A stretch of 64,000 bases of DNA from the NCBI RefSeq assembly GCF_036655075.1, contig NZ_JAVVQU010000006.1, positions 1 through 64,000 on the forward strand, given 5' to 3'. The notes under the pieces were generated by a model that was not told the DNA's origin, searched no databases, and worked only from the letters and a program-made list of their open reading frames with translations. Source of the DNA: Holtiella sp036655075. Its GTDB lineage: Bacteria > Bacillota > Clostridia > Lachnospirales > Cellulosilyticaceae. Below, in pieces: positions 51,316-58,689 of this stretch. Both the position numbers and the translations under genes were made by a program. The stretch's first letter is position 1. Every line of letters starts with the position of its first letter.

Positions 51316-52034
51316 ACATAAAAATTCAAAATTTAATCAAAACATATGGTGCGGAGTCTGCTATTCATATTGATACCCTTCATTTAGAAGGCATTCACAC
51401 ACTTGCTATTGTAGGACCAAGTGGCGGGGGAAAGAGTACACTTCTAAAGCTTCTAGGGACTATTGAAGAGGCTGACTCAGGTTCTTTACAAGTGAATAGT
51501 ATAGAAATTGTAGGAATAAAGGATCCTAAGGCATATTTGCATGAAGTAGGCTTTGTTTTCCAACATGATAATTTGTTTCCTAATTTAACGGTTCTACAAA
51601 ATGTAACGATTCATTTGATTTATACTTATCATATGAGGGAAGAAGAAGCACAAGCACTAGCTAGAAAATGGTTGGATAAAGTAGGGATACTAGAACATCA
51701 AGATAAGAAGGTTCATCAACTTAGTGGTGGGCAGGCTCAACGTGCAGCCATTGTTCGGGCGCTTGTAACAGGTGCCAATTTGCTCATGCTAGATGAACCT
51801 ACAAGTGCATTAGACCCAGAATTGGCCTACGAAGTCATGATGACTTTGATTCATATGAAAGAAGAAACAGATATGATTATTGTCACCCATGAACTTAACT
51901 TTGCAAAACGTTTTGCTGATTATTACCTTTTTGTTGAAGAAGGGAAAATTCTAGCACATGGGCCGATGGAAGAACTATTTAAAAATGAAAACGAACGTAT
52001 TCAAGATTTTGTTAATAAAATTACTTTTAAATAA
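51312..52034 (+). CDS. Polar amino-acid ABC importer ATPase
   Basis: This 240-residue ATPase (GlnQ/HisP family) has Walker A VGPSGGGKSTLLKLLG (about residues 33-48), Q-loop FVFQHDNLFPNLTVLQN, ABC signature QLSGGQAQRAAIVRAL and Walker B LLMLDEPTSALDPE with H-loop VTHELNF. The ATG at 51312 has AGGTGG 7-8 bases upstream and overlaps the permease stop; a longer frame from 51276 lies inside the permease. Last gene of the marR-ABC operon, before a perfect 19-bp terminator. Confidence 0.93.
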   Translation: MNIKIQNLIKTYGAESAIHIDTLHLEGIHTLAIVGPSGGGKSTLLKLLGTIEEADSGSLQVNSIEIVGIKDPKAYLHEVGFVFQHDNLFPNLTVLQNVTIHLIYTYHMREEEAQALARKWLDKVGILEHQDKKVHQLSGGQAQRAAIVRALVTGANLLMLDEPTSALDPELAYEVMMTLIHMKEETDMIIVTHELNFAKRFADYYLFVEEGKILAHGPMEELFKNENERIQDFVNKITFK

Positions 52035-52051
52035 GCGTAATAATGAACGAC

Positions 52052-52103
52052 AAAGAGTAGGCAATCAGTGGGAAGATATACACTGATTGCCTACTCTTTT
52101 GAT
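52052..52103 (+). terminator. Terminator of the amino-acid importer operon
   Basis: A 19-bp perfect stem (AAAGAGTAGGCAATCAGTG and complement, 10-base loop) ends in a T-run. Confidence 0.92.
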
Positions 52104-52195
52104 GTATTACAGCCACTACATAGGAAGCACTTATAACTTGAACAGTAAGAAGTGAAGATTTGGGCTATTAAACATTGAGAAGCAACCTATAAAAG

Positions 52196-52657
52196 TTAGG
52201 TTAGGGGTGGAATATGCAATTTAGGATAAGCATGTTCTTTGAGCGGTGGAAGAGGAAAACTCTGTGTATGCTTAAAGTTTTCTACTTGTATGCCATAAGG
52301 ACTAATACTTAAAGTGATTTCATCCACACCAATAGTGTTATGTGCACCTACAAAAGGTTTGACTTGTACTTTGAGTGTAAAAGAAAATCCTCTGTAAGCT
52401 TCTCGTTCAACCTTTAGGAAAGTAACATCATAAAGGCCATAGAGGAGTGGCATACCGTATTGCTTTTCAATTTCTGCTGAAATAGTAGGCTCTAAGGTGG
52501 TCACTAACATATCTTTGTAGAGCTCTTCAATAGAGCCTTCAGAAGGCGTATAAGGATAAGGAATGCCACCTTTCGCATCTAAAGGTGTCGCACCAGTAAA
52601 AATGAAGATAGAAAAACATAGGGATAGGCAAAGCATTAAATAAGATATTTTTTTCAT
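52196..52657 (-). CDS. DUF3888-type secreted protein
   Basis: This 153-residue exported protein has an N-terminal signal peptide (KKISYLMLCLSLCFSIFIFT, then GATPLDA). The mature part matches DUF3888: SIEELYKDMLVTTLEPTISA (about 48-67), IEKQYGMPLLYGLYDVTFLK and VKPFVGAHNTIGVDEITLSI. Family function is unknown. The ATG at 52657 has GGAG 10 bases upstream. It lies alone on the minus strand. No lipobox is present, so it would be released or bound non-covalently at the surface. Confidence 0.8.
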   Translation of the reverse strand: MKKISYLMLCLSLCFSIFIFTGATPLDAKGGIPYPYTPSEGSIEELYKDMLVTTLEPTISAEIEKQYGMPLLYGLYDVTFLKVEREAYRGFSFTLKVQVKPFVGAHNTIGVDEITLSISPYGIQVENFKHTQSFPLPPLKEHAYPKLHIPPLT

Positions 52658-53011
52658 TATGAACACACTCCAATAGCTTTATAAAGTTAGTATATGAAAA
52701 ATTTGTAGACTTATGAATTTAAAAATCTTTTTATGTACCAATGTTCCAATAAAGAATCATTTATAATGAGGACAAAGGTTCTTGAGATTGATTTAAGTTA
52801 CTTAGGGATTTTGAACATCCAGATTAGCTCAGAGAGGAAGAAGCTGTGGAGGTGCTCTGAGTCAAATTTGAGGGCTTGTTTGATGCAAAAAGTAAAGGAT
52901 GGACATTCTAAAGATCATTAAGGTGGGGTACAACTGAGGAGATATTAGGAGTTGACAAGTATTTGGCGTTGGAAGTAGACTATGGATGATGACAAAAGAA
53001 AGAGGTAGACT
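52658..53011. other. Spacer with possible decayed coding sequence
   Basis: This 354-base divergent gap separates the DUF3888 gene from the 86-codon gene. One plus-strand frame, broken by stops, has coding-like runs (FEGLFDAKSKGWTF, then RWGTTEEILGVDKYLALEVD, 52865-52985). I cannot identify the family. A 62-codon ORF here (52733-52921) has no binding site and unusual composition, so I do not call it. Confidence 0.3.
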
Positions 53012-53272
53012 ATGGAAGCCATTTATGAAGCAATAGAACAAAAGATTAAAGCAGCGGGCTATAACGGCAGCGTGAACGGAATGGCCATTTATAATGAAAT
53101 TTGTGATGAAATCGATGGCAAAGAAAACGGTGGATATATCTTTATGTCTAAAGTAGATGACGAAGTTTTCTTTGAGTATAAAATTGATGTTATGGATGAT
53201 GAATTTAATTTAGCCTATATCAATATTAATACACAAAATGGCATCATTCATGTAGATTTTGATGCAGAATAA
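53012..53272 (+). CDS. Small conserved-looking cytoplasmic protein (unidentified)
   Basis: I do not recognise this 86-residue protein. It begins MEAIYEAIEQKIKAAGYNGS and ends with GIIHVDFDAE, and is acidic (many Asp and Glu) with no membrane segment. Its composition and clear AAGAGG site before the ATG favour a real gene. Helix prediction by eye: an N-terminal helix (1-16), then beta-rich C-terminal half (GGYIFMSKVDDEVFFEYKID). It overlaps the ferredoxin gene by about 11 bases, so the two are coupled and probably work together, for example as an electron carrier and a partner. Confidence 0.6.
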   Translation: MEAIYEAIEQKIKAAGYNGSVNGMAIYNEICDEIDGKENGGYIFMSKVDDEVFFEYKIDVMDDEFNLAYININTQNGIIHVDFDAE

Positions 53273-53456
53273 GAAAAGCTATCACATTGATGAAAGATGC
53301 AATGGGTGTGGGGCATGTAAAATTGTTTGCCCAGTCCACTGTATTAGTAAAGGGCAACCTTATCTCATCAACCAAGCAAGCTGTATAAAATGCGGGCGCT
53401 GTGCCACAAGGTGTTGGCGTAAGTATATACAACTACAAACTGTAAAAAAAGCATAG
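53262..53456 (+). CDS. Small 2[4Fe-4S] ferredoxin
   Basis: This 64-residue ferredoxin has two clusters of cysteines: CNGCGACKIVCPVHC (about 14-28) and CIKCGRCATRC (about 42-52), each CxxCxxCxxxC. Such clostridial ferredoxins carry electrons to many enzymes. The second motif lacks the usual final CP, which is replaced by CW (CATRCW). The ATG at 53262 overlaps the 86-codon gene and lacks its own strong binding site, so translation is by coupling. It is followed by a good terminator. Confidence 0.85.
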   Translation: MQNKKSYHIDERCNGCGACKIVCPVHCISKGQPYLINQASCIKCGRCATRCWRKYIQLQTVKKA

Positions 53457-53467
53457 ATATCATGTAA

Positions 53468-53507
53468 GGCACTTCTAGGGGTTTCTCTAGAGGTGTCTTG
53501 TTTTTTT
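53468..53507 (+). terminator. Terminator after the ferredoxin gene
   Basis: An 11-bp stem (GGCACTTCTAG with CTAGAGGTGTC, two wobble pairs, 8-base loop) precedes TTGTTTTTTT. It separates the ferredoxin unit from the eut operon leader. Confidence 0.85.
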
Positions 53508-53605
53508 GGAAGTTTATTTAATATAAATTGTGGTATAAATACCCTTTGATATAAATAAAAAGCAAAAAACTGATAATAATAAGAACTGTAAAAAGATACG
53601 ACATC

Positions 53606-53696
53606 AATGGCTTATGACACCTTTTTAGAAAAGAAAAATGTCGTAAGCCATTTTAATATTTACCTTTCTTTGGGTATATTTTTCTAAAAAGTGACA
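53606..53696 (+). promoter_or_regulatory. Two overlapping RNA helices in the eut operon leader
   Basis: Helix A: AATGGCTTATGACA (53606-53619) pairs with TGTCGTAAGCCATT (53639-53652), 14 bp with one wobble. Helix B: the loop of A (CTTTTTAGAAAA, 53621-53632, plus upstream TGACAC) pairs with TTTTTCTAAAAAGTGACA (53679-53696), about 12-17 bp with one bulge and one mismatch. The two share only 53615-53619, so they could form a pseudoknot or two alternative folds. B ends 9 bases before the ribosome binding site of the 44-codon gene. I see no ANTAR (EutV) double hairpin. Pairing is seen; the function is inferred. Confidence 0.5.
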
Positions 53697-53719
53697 TACT
53701 AACGAGAGGAGGTGAGTTT

Positions 53720-53854
53720 ATGCCAAAAATTCATGATTACTATCAAGAAATGCTCAATACCCATTATGGTTCTCATCTAGAAATGTGTGATGAATTAGGT
53801 CTTACATTAAACGACTTATATACGAATGAGCTTGATGAAGACGATTTTCTATAA
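53720..53854 (+). CDS. 44-codon small protein at the head of the eut operon
   Basis: This frame reads MPKIHDYYQEMLNTHYGSHL and EMCDELGLTLNDLYTNELDE, then DDFL and a stop. It has an excellent ribosome binding site (GAGGAGGTGA, 5 bases upstream), and lies 22 bases before the eutG-like start. It is acidic, helical and without membrane segments. I do not recognise it. Position suggests a leader-encoded regulator or an accessory protein of the microcompartment; it could also be a translational leader that couples to the leader structure just upstream. I keep it because of its binding site. Confidence 0.55.
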   Translation: MPKIHDYYQEMLNTHYGSHLEMCDELGLTLNDLYTNELDEDDFL

Positions 53855-53876
53855 CTAACACATAAGGATGATGAAC

Positions 53877-55010
53877 ATGGAGACTTTTGAAATTACAACC
53901 CAAATTAAATTTGGTAAAGGTGCACTTGGATACTTAACCAGTTTACATGGGCAACGAGTATTTATTGTAACTGACCCCTTTATGGTGAAGTCTGGCATGA
54001 TTAATAAGGTGATCGATAAACTAGAAGCTGGCAGCTTTGAAGTATTTAGCGAAGTCGTGCCGGACCCGCCGATGGAGCTTGTGACTAAAGGGGTAGAGGC
54101 AGTCATTGCCTTTAAACCTAATACGATGCTCGCACTAGGTGGAGGTTCGTCCATTGATGCGGCCAAAGCTATTATGGATTTTTCTAAAAAAATTGGTGGC
54201 TTAAAGGATATGACCTTTATTGCTATCCCAACAACAAGTGGGACGGGTTCAGAGGTGACCTCTTTTGCTGTTATTACAGACCATGAAAAAGGGGTCAAAT
54301 ATCCTCTTGTATCCAATAGCCTTTTGCCAGACATTGCGATTTTAGAGCCAGAACTTGTAAAAAGTGTACCACCGGACATTGTAGCAGATACAGGTATGGA
54401 CGTTTTAACCCACGCTATTGAAGCTTATGTATCTACTGCTGCTACAGACTTTTCCGATGCACTTGCAGAAAAAGCTGTAGAACTCGTCTTTGAGTACTTA
54501 AAACGTTCTTATGAGAGTAGTGAGGATATGGAAGCTAAAGAAAAGATGCACAATGCGTCATGTCTAGCGGGAATTGCCTTTAACTTAGCTTCCCTTGGTA
54601 TTAATCATGCCATTGCACACAATATCGGTGGCAAATTGCATATTCCACATGGGCGTACCAATGCCCTTTTACTACCTTATGTTATTGAGTTTAATGCCGA
54701 TATTGAAGGCTTTAATCCAACCCACTATACAAAAGCTGCTACCAAATATGCACAGCTTGCAAAACTTGTTGGCTTACAAGGTGCCCATACAAGAGCTTTA
54801 GTCAAGAATCTAGTCCATGAAATTATAAAAATGCAAAAAGAAATGAAAATGCCAGTGACATTAAAAGCATGTCATATCACACAAGAAGCAGTTAATGAAG
54901 TAAAACAAGACATTGCAAAAGGTGCGTTAGAAGATGCTTGTATGTTAACCAATCCACGTACAGCGACAACAGGGGATGTGTTAGAAATCCTGCATCAGAT
55001 AACGGGTTAG
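53877..55010 (+). CDS. eutG: Iron-dependent alcohol dehydrogenase (EutG-like)
   Basis: This 377-residue enzyme reduces acetaldehyde to ethanol with NADH and regenerates NAD+ inside the ethanolamine microcompartment. The NAD-binding motif is ALGGGSSIDAAKAIM (about 88-102) and PTTSGTGSEVTSFAVI follows. Iron ligands are Asp and His in ADTGMDVLTHAIEAYVST and two His in HAIAHNIGGKLHIPHGRTNA (about 248-267). The ATG at 53877 has AAGGA 8 bases upstream, so the nearer ATGs at 53868 and 53871 are rejected. Position before eutS is the eutG place in Firmicute operons; PduQ-like enzymes are close relatives. The N-terminal end has no obvious encapsulation tail. Confidence 0.88.
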   Translation: METFEITTQIKFGKGALGYLTSLHGQRVFIVTDPFMVKSGMINKVIDKLEAGSFEVFSEVVPDPPMELVTKGVEAVIAFKPNTMLALGGGSSIDAAKAIMDFSKKIGGLKDMTFIAIPTTSGTGSEVTSFAVITDHEKGVKYPLVSNSLLPDIAILEPELVKSVPPDIVADTGMDVLTHAIEAYVSTAATDFSDALAEKAVELVFEYLKRSYESSEDMEAKEKMHNASCLAGIAFNLASLGINHAIAHNIGGKLHIPHGRTNALLLPYVIEFNADIEGFNPTHYTKAATKYAQLAKLVGLQGAHTRALVKNLVHEIIKMQKEMKMPVTLKACHITQEAVNEVKQDIAKGALEDACMLTNPRTATTGDVLEILHQITG

Positions 55011-55019
55011 GAGTAGACT

Positions 55020-55370
55020 ATGGAATTTGAACCCAAACAACGCATTATTCAAGAGTTTGTACCAGGAAAGCAAGTCACACTTGCCCATATCATTGCCCAT
55101 CCTACAGAAGATATTTATAAGAAGCTTGGGCTAATGGAAGACCATATTGAAGCCATTGGTATTTTGACCATTACACCAAGTGAAGGTGCAATTATTGCAG
55201 CAGATGTGGCAACAAAAGCTTCAGATATTCACTTAGGTTTTATTGACCGCTTTAGTGGTGCCCTTGTGTTTTCAGGGGATGTAGGTTCTGTTGATGCGGC
55301 GATGAGTGATATTTTACGTGTGCTTGAGCATGTACTAGGCTTTACACCAACTCACATTACGAGGACATAG
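55020..55370 (+). CDS. eutS: EutS microcompartment shell protein
   Basis: This 116-residue BMC-domain shell protein is the circularly permuted, bent hexamer EutS. It closely follows the E. coli protein, starting RIIQEFVPGKQVTLAHIIAH and continuing GAIIAADVATKASDIHLGFI, DRFSGALVFSGDVGSVDAAM. Length: 111 in E. coli. It starts 9 bases after the eutG-like stop and is followed by eutP after 2 bases. Good assignment. The binding site is GGAG in front of the ATG. Confidence 0.95.
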   Translation: MEFEPKQRIIQEFVPGKQVTLAHIIAHPTEDIYKKLGLMEDHIEAIGILTITPSEGAIIAADVATKASDIHLGFIDRFSGALVFSGDVGSVDAAMSDILRVLEHVLGFTPTHITRT

Positions 55371-55372
55371 CC

Positions 55373-55816
55373 ATGAAACGAATTATCTTTATGGGTAAGA
55401 CAGGGTGTGGCAAGACAACCCTTTGTCAAAAACTCAATGAATTAGAATTAAAGTATAAAAAGACTCAAGCTGTCGAACTCTATGAAAATGCTATTGATAC
55501 ACCAGGTGAATACTTGGAGAATCGTCATTATTACAGTGCGCTCATTATGAGTGCAGTAGATGCTAAGCTCATTGCACTTGTGGCAGACCCTACAGCCTAT
55601 GACCACTTTATCCCTCCGGCTTTTGCAGGTACTTTTGCAAAGGAAGTGATCGGCATTATTACAAAAGTAAGTTTAGTCACAGACCCTAAGCAAATTGAAA
55701 AAGTAGAGCTTGGACTAAAGTCAGCAGGTGTAAGCCGCATCTTTAAAGTAGACACCGTAGAAGGTGTAGGCATTGAACCCCTTTTTATATATTTAGAATC
55801 TATATTAAAGGCATAA
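55373..55816 (+). CDS. eutP: EutP GTPase-like protein
   Basis: This 147-residue P-loop protein is EutP (PduV relative). Walker A MGKTGCGKTTLCQKL (residues about 6-20) is intact, and the AIDTPGEYLENRHYYSALIM switch region is characteristic. The G4-type motif, usually NKxD or TKxD, reads TKVSLVTD, so the usual Asp is displaced or lost; base recognition may differ. EutP is proposed to help deliver or organise microcompartments; its function is not settled. It starts 2 bases after eutS. In many Firmicute operons eutV-eutW follow here; instead eutA starts 27 bases downstream. Confidence 0.9.
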   Translation: MKRIIFMGKTGCGKTTLCQKLNELELKYKKTQAVELYENAIDTPGEYLENRHYYSALIMSAVDAKLIALVADPTAYDHFIPPAFAGTFAKEVIGIITKVSLVTDPKQIEKVELGLKSAGVSRIFKVDTVEGVGIEPLFIYLESILKA

Positions 55817-55843
55817 AAAGGGCACACCTAAGGAGGAGGAAAA

Positions 55844-57277
55844 GTGAGAGAAGAACTATTAAGTGTAGGGATAGATATTGGGACCAGTACAACACAACTC
55901 ATTTTTTCAAAGATTATTGTAGAAAATATGGCGTCTAGTTATACAGTACCTCGCATTGTGATTGTAGATAAGGAAATCATTTATCGAAGTGATATTTATT
56001 TTACCCCGCTCTTGTCTATTCATGAGATTGATGGACCAAAGGTGAGAAGTATTATCGAACATGAATATGAAAAAGCGGGAATAGAACCTGCAAAGATTGA
56101 TACAGGGGCCGTCATTATAACCGGTGAAACGGCTAGAAAAGAAAATGCACAAGAAGTACTCACAACCTTAAGTGGTTTAGCAGGAGATTTTGTTGTGGCT
56201 ACTGCAGGACCAGACCTTGAGAGTATTATTTCAGGTAAAGGTGCAGGCGCACATCTTTATTCCAAAGAACACAGTACGAGTGTGGTCAATATAGACATAG
56301 GAGGTGGAACAAGTAATTTAGCTGTCTTTTTAAGAGGAGACGTAAAGGAAACAGGATGCCTAGATGTAGGTGGACGTCTGGTCAAAGTAGACCCAAGTAC
56401 ACATGCGATTACGTATATAGCACCTAAGTATGAACAGCTTATTTGTGAACGAAATTTGGGACTTGCCATAGGCACTATTGCCACTAGAGAAAATTTGAAG
56501 CCTATCTTAGACATCATGGTAGAAATACTTGAACAAAGTGCAGGACTTCGTACACAGGATCATCTATTAAGTTTTATTATGACTAATAAAAATATTGAAC
56601 TTAGCGTGCCTATAGAATGTATATCCTTTTCTGGTGGTGTGGCAGATTATGTTTATTATGACGGAGAGATTAGCGACTATTTTAAATTTGGGGATATTGG
56701 CATTCTACTTGGACAAGCTATTCAAGGGTCTATTCTATGCCAAAAGTTGAAACTTATAAGAAGTACCGAGACCATTCGAGCAACAGTAGTGGGTGCAGGG
56801 ACACATACCACGGAAATCAGTGGCAGTACCATTACGTACACCAACAATGCTTTTCCCATTAAAAACTTGCCTATTTTGAAATTAGCCCTTGAGGAAGAAC
56901 TAGAAGGTATAGAGGGTTTAGCCAAGGCTCTTCACAAAAAGCTTGAGTGGTTCAAGTTAGAAGGCGACTTGCAACGGGTTGCAGTTGCTATACAAGGAAA
57001 AGCGAATCCAAGTTTTAATGACATCCAAACTTATGCGAAAGGTTTAATTCAAGGGATGCAGGAACTCATTGAACGTGAACTCCCCCTAATTATTATTGTC
57101 GAAGAAGATATGGCAAAAGCTTTAGGACAAAGTATTTATCATTTACTTGAATACAAAAAAGATGTCATTTGCTTAGATAGTGTGAAACTGGATAACGGCG
57201 ATTATATTGACATTGGAAGTCCTATTGCAGAAGGTGCTGTCTTACCAGTAGTGGTGAAAACATTAGTATTTAGTTAA
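55844..57277 (+). CDS. eutA: EutA, ethanolamine ammonia-lyase reactivating factor
   Basis: This 477-residue ATPase with an actin-like (ASKHA) fold exchanges damaged cobalamin from EutBC in an ATP-dependent reaction. The N-terminal phosphate loop is VGIDIGTSTTQLIFSKI (residues about 8-24), then NIDIGGGTSNLAVF (second phosphate motif) and VVGAGTHTTEISGSTI. Length matches E. coli EutA (467). It is preceded by AGGAGGAGG, and eutB starts about 30 bases after its stop. Protects EutBC against inactivation by cyanocobalamin. Confidence 0.95.
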   Translation: MREELLSVGIDIGTSTTQLIFSKIIVENMASSYTVPRIVIVDKEIIYRSDIYFTPLLSIHEIDGPKVRSIIEHEYEKAGIEPAKIDTGAVIITGETARKENAQEVLTTLSGLAGDFVVATAGPDLESIISGKGAGAHLYSKEHSTSVVNIDIGGGTSNLAVFLRGDVKETGCLDVGGRLVKVDPSTHAITYIAPKYEQLICERNLGLAIGTIATRENLKPILDIMVEILEQSAGLRTQDHLLSFIMTNKNIELSVPIECISFSGGVADYVYYDGEISDYFKFGDIGILLGQAIQGSILCQKLKLIRSTETIRATVVGAGTHTTEISGSTITYTNNAFPIKNLPILKLALEEELEGIEGLAKALHKKLEWFKLEGDLQRVAVAIQGKANPSFNDIQTYAKGLIQGMQELIERELPLIIIVEEDMAKALGQSIYHLLEYKKDVICLDSVKLDNGDYIDIGSPIAEGAVLPVVVKTLVFS

Positions 57278-57307
57278 AAGATGTGAAATTGTGAAAGGAG
57301 GATCAAA

Positions 57308-58672
57308 ATGATCTTAAAAACAAAATTATTTGGTCACACTTATGAGTTCAAATCACTCAAGGAAGTTATGGCCAAAGCAAATGAAGAAAAATCAGGCGAT
57401 AAATTAGCCGGTCTTGCTGCCCAATCTGCAGAGGAGCGTGTTGCAGCAAAAGTAGTGCTTGCTAATATTACATTAGAGGACTTACGTAACAATCCGGCTG
57501 TACCTTATGAAGAGGACGAAGTAACACGTATTATCCAAGATGATGTGAATGAAAAAATCTACAACGAAATAAAACATTGGACTGTTAGTGACTTTAGAGA
57601 ATGGATTTTAGATGAAAAAACAACAGGAGCAGATATTGCACGTGCTTCAAGAGGGATTACCTCTGAAATCGTAGCTGCTGTAGCCAAATTGATGTCTAAT
57701 ATGGACCTCATCTATGGTGCACAAAAAATCCGTATTATTAAACATTGTAATACAACAATTGGTATGCCTGGGACTTTATCTAGTCGTCTTCAACCTAACC
57801 ATCCAACAGATGACCCAGATGGGATTATGGCTTCACTACTTGAAGGACTTACCTATGGTGCAGGAGATGCTTTACTTGGTCTAAACCCTGTAGATGATTC
57901 AACAGAAAGTGTTGTGCGCGTTTTAAAACGATTTGAAGAAATTAAACAAAAATTCCAAATTCCAACTCAAACTTGTGTACTTGCTCACGTCACTACACAA
58001 ATGGATGCTATTAGACATGGCGCGCCTGCAGACCTTATTTTCCAATCTATAGCAGGTTCTGAAAAAGGAAATACTGCCTTTGGATTTAATGCAGCAACGA
58101 TTGAAGAAGCAAGACAACTTGCACTTAAAGAAGGAACAGCAGAAGGTCCAAACGTTATGTACTTTGAAACAGGTCAAGGTTCTGAACTTTCATCAGAAGC
58201 ACACTTTGATACTGACCAAGTGACAATGGAGGCGAGATGCTATGGCTTTGCTAAACGCTTTGACCCATTCCTTGTTAACACTGTAGTTGGTTTCATTGGA
58301 CCAGAATATTTATATGATGGTCGCCAAGTAAGTCGTGCAGGGCTTGAAGATCACTTCATGGGTAAACTTACAGGTATTTCAATGGGCTGTGATGCATGTT
58401 ACACCAACCATATGAAAGCTGACCAAAATAGTATTGAAGACTTATCTGTTCTCTTAACAACAGCAGGTTGTAACTACTTTATGGGTATTCCTCATGGAGA
58501 TGACGTTATGCTCAACTATCAAACAACAGGCTACCATGAAACAGCAGCACTTCGTGAAATGTTTGGCTTAACTGCCATAAAACCTTTCCATGAATGGCTT
58601 CTTAAAATGGGCTTTGTAGACGAACGTGGACACTTAACTGAAAGAGCGGGCGACGCATCAATATTGTTCTAG
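57308..58672 (+). CDS. eutB: EutB, ethanolamine ammonia-lyase large subunit
   Basis: This 454-residue adenosylcobalamin-dependent enzyme splits ethanolamine to acetaldehyde and ammonia. It is a (beta/alpha)8 barrel. Core motifs: KIRIIKHCNTTIGMPGTLSS (about 135-154, contacts the substrate), GLTYGAGDALLGLNPVDDST (about 180-199) and TEGPNVMYFETGQGSELSSE region. The C-terminal GCDACYTNHMKADQNSIEDL (about 361-380) binds cobalamin and substrate. Length equals E. coli (453). Its binding site AAAGGAGG precedes the ATG. Confidence 0.97.
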   Translation: MILKTKLFGHTYEFKSLKEVMAKANEEKSGDKLAGLAAQSAEERVAAKVVLANITLEDLRNNPAVPYEEDEVTRIIQDDVNEKIYNEIKHWTVSDFREWILDEKTTGADIARASRGITSEIVAAVAKLMSNMDLIYGAQKIRIIKHCNTTIGMPGTLSSRLQPNHPTDDPDGIMASLLEGLTYGAGDALLGLNPVDDSTESVVRVLKRFEEIKQKFQIPTQTCVLAHVTTQMDAIRHGAPADLIFQSIAGSEKGNTAFGFNAATIEEARQLALKEGTAEGPNVMYFETGQGSELSSEAHFDTDQVTMEARCYGFAKRFDPFLVNTVVGFIGPEYLYDGRQVSRAGLEDHFMGKLTGISMGCDACYTNHMKADQNSIEDLSVLLTTAGCNYFMGIPHGDDVMLNYQTTGYHETAALREMFGLTAIKPFHEWLLKMGFVDERGHLTERAGDASILF

Positions 58673-58689
58673 AAAAGGAGGCATAAAAC

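Noticed and set aside
52733..52921. 62-codon ORF in the DUF3888/ferredoxin spacer
   Set aside because: No binding site, no similarity that I recognise, odd composition.
53507..53719. EutV ANTAR-type double hairpin in the eut leader
   Set aside because: Searched by eye for two short hairpins with A1/G4 hexaloops; not found. The long helices present do not fit the pattern.
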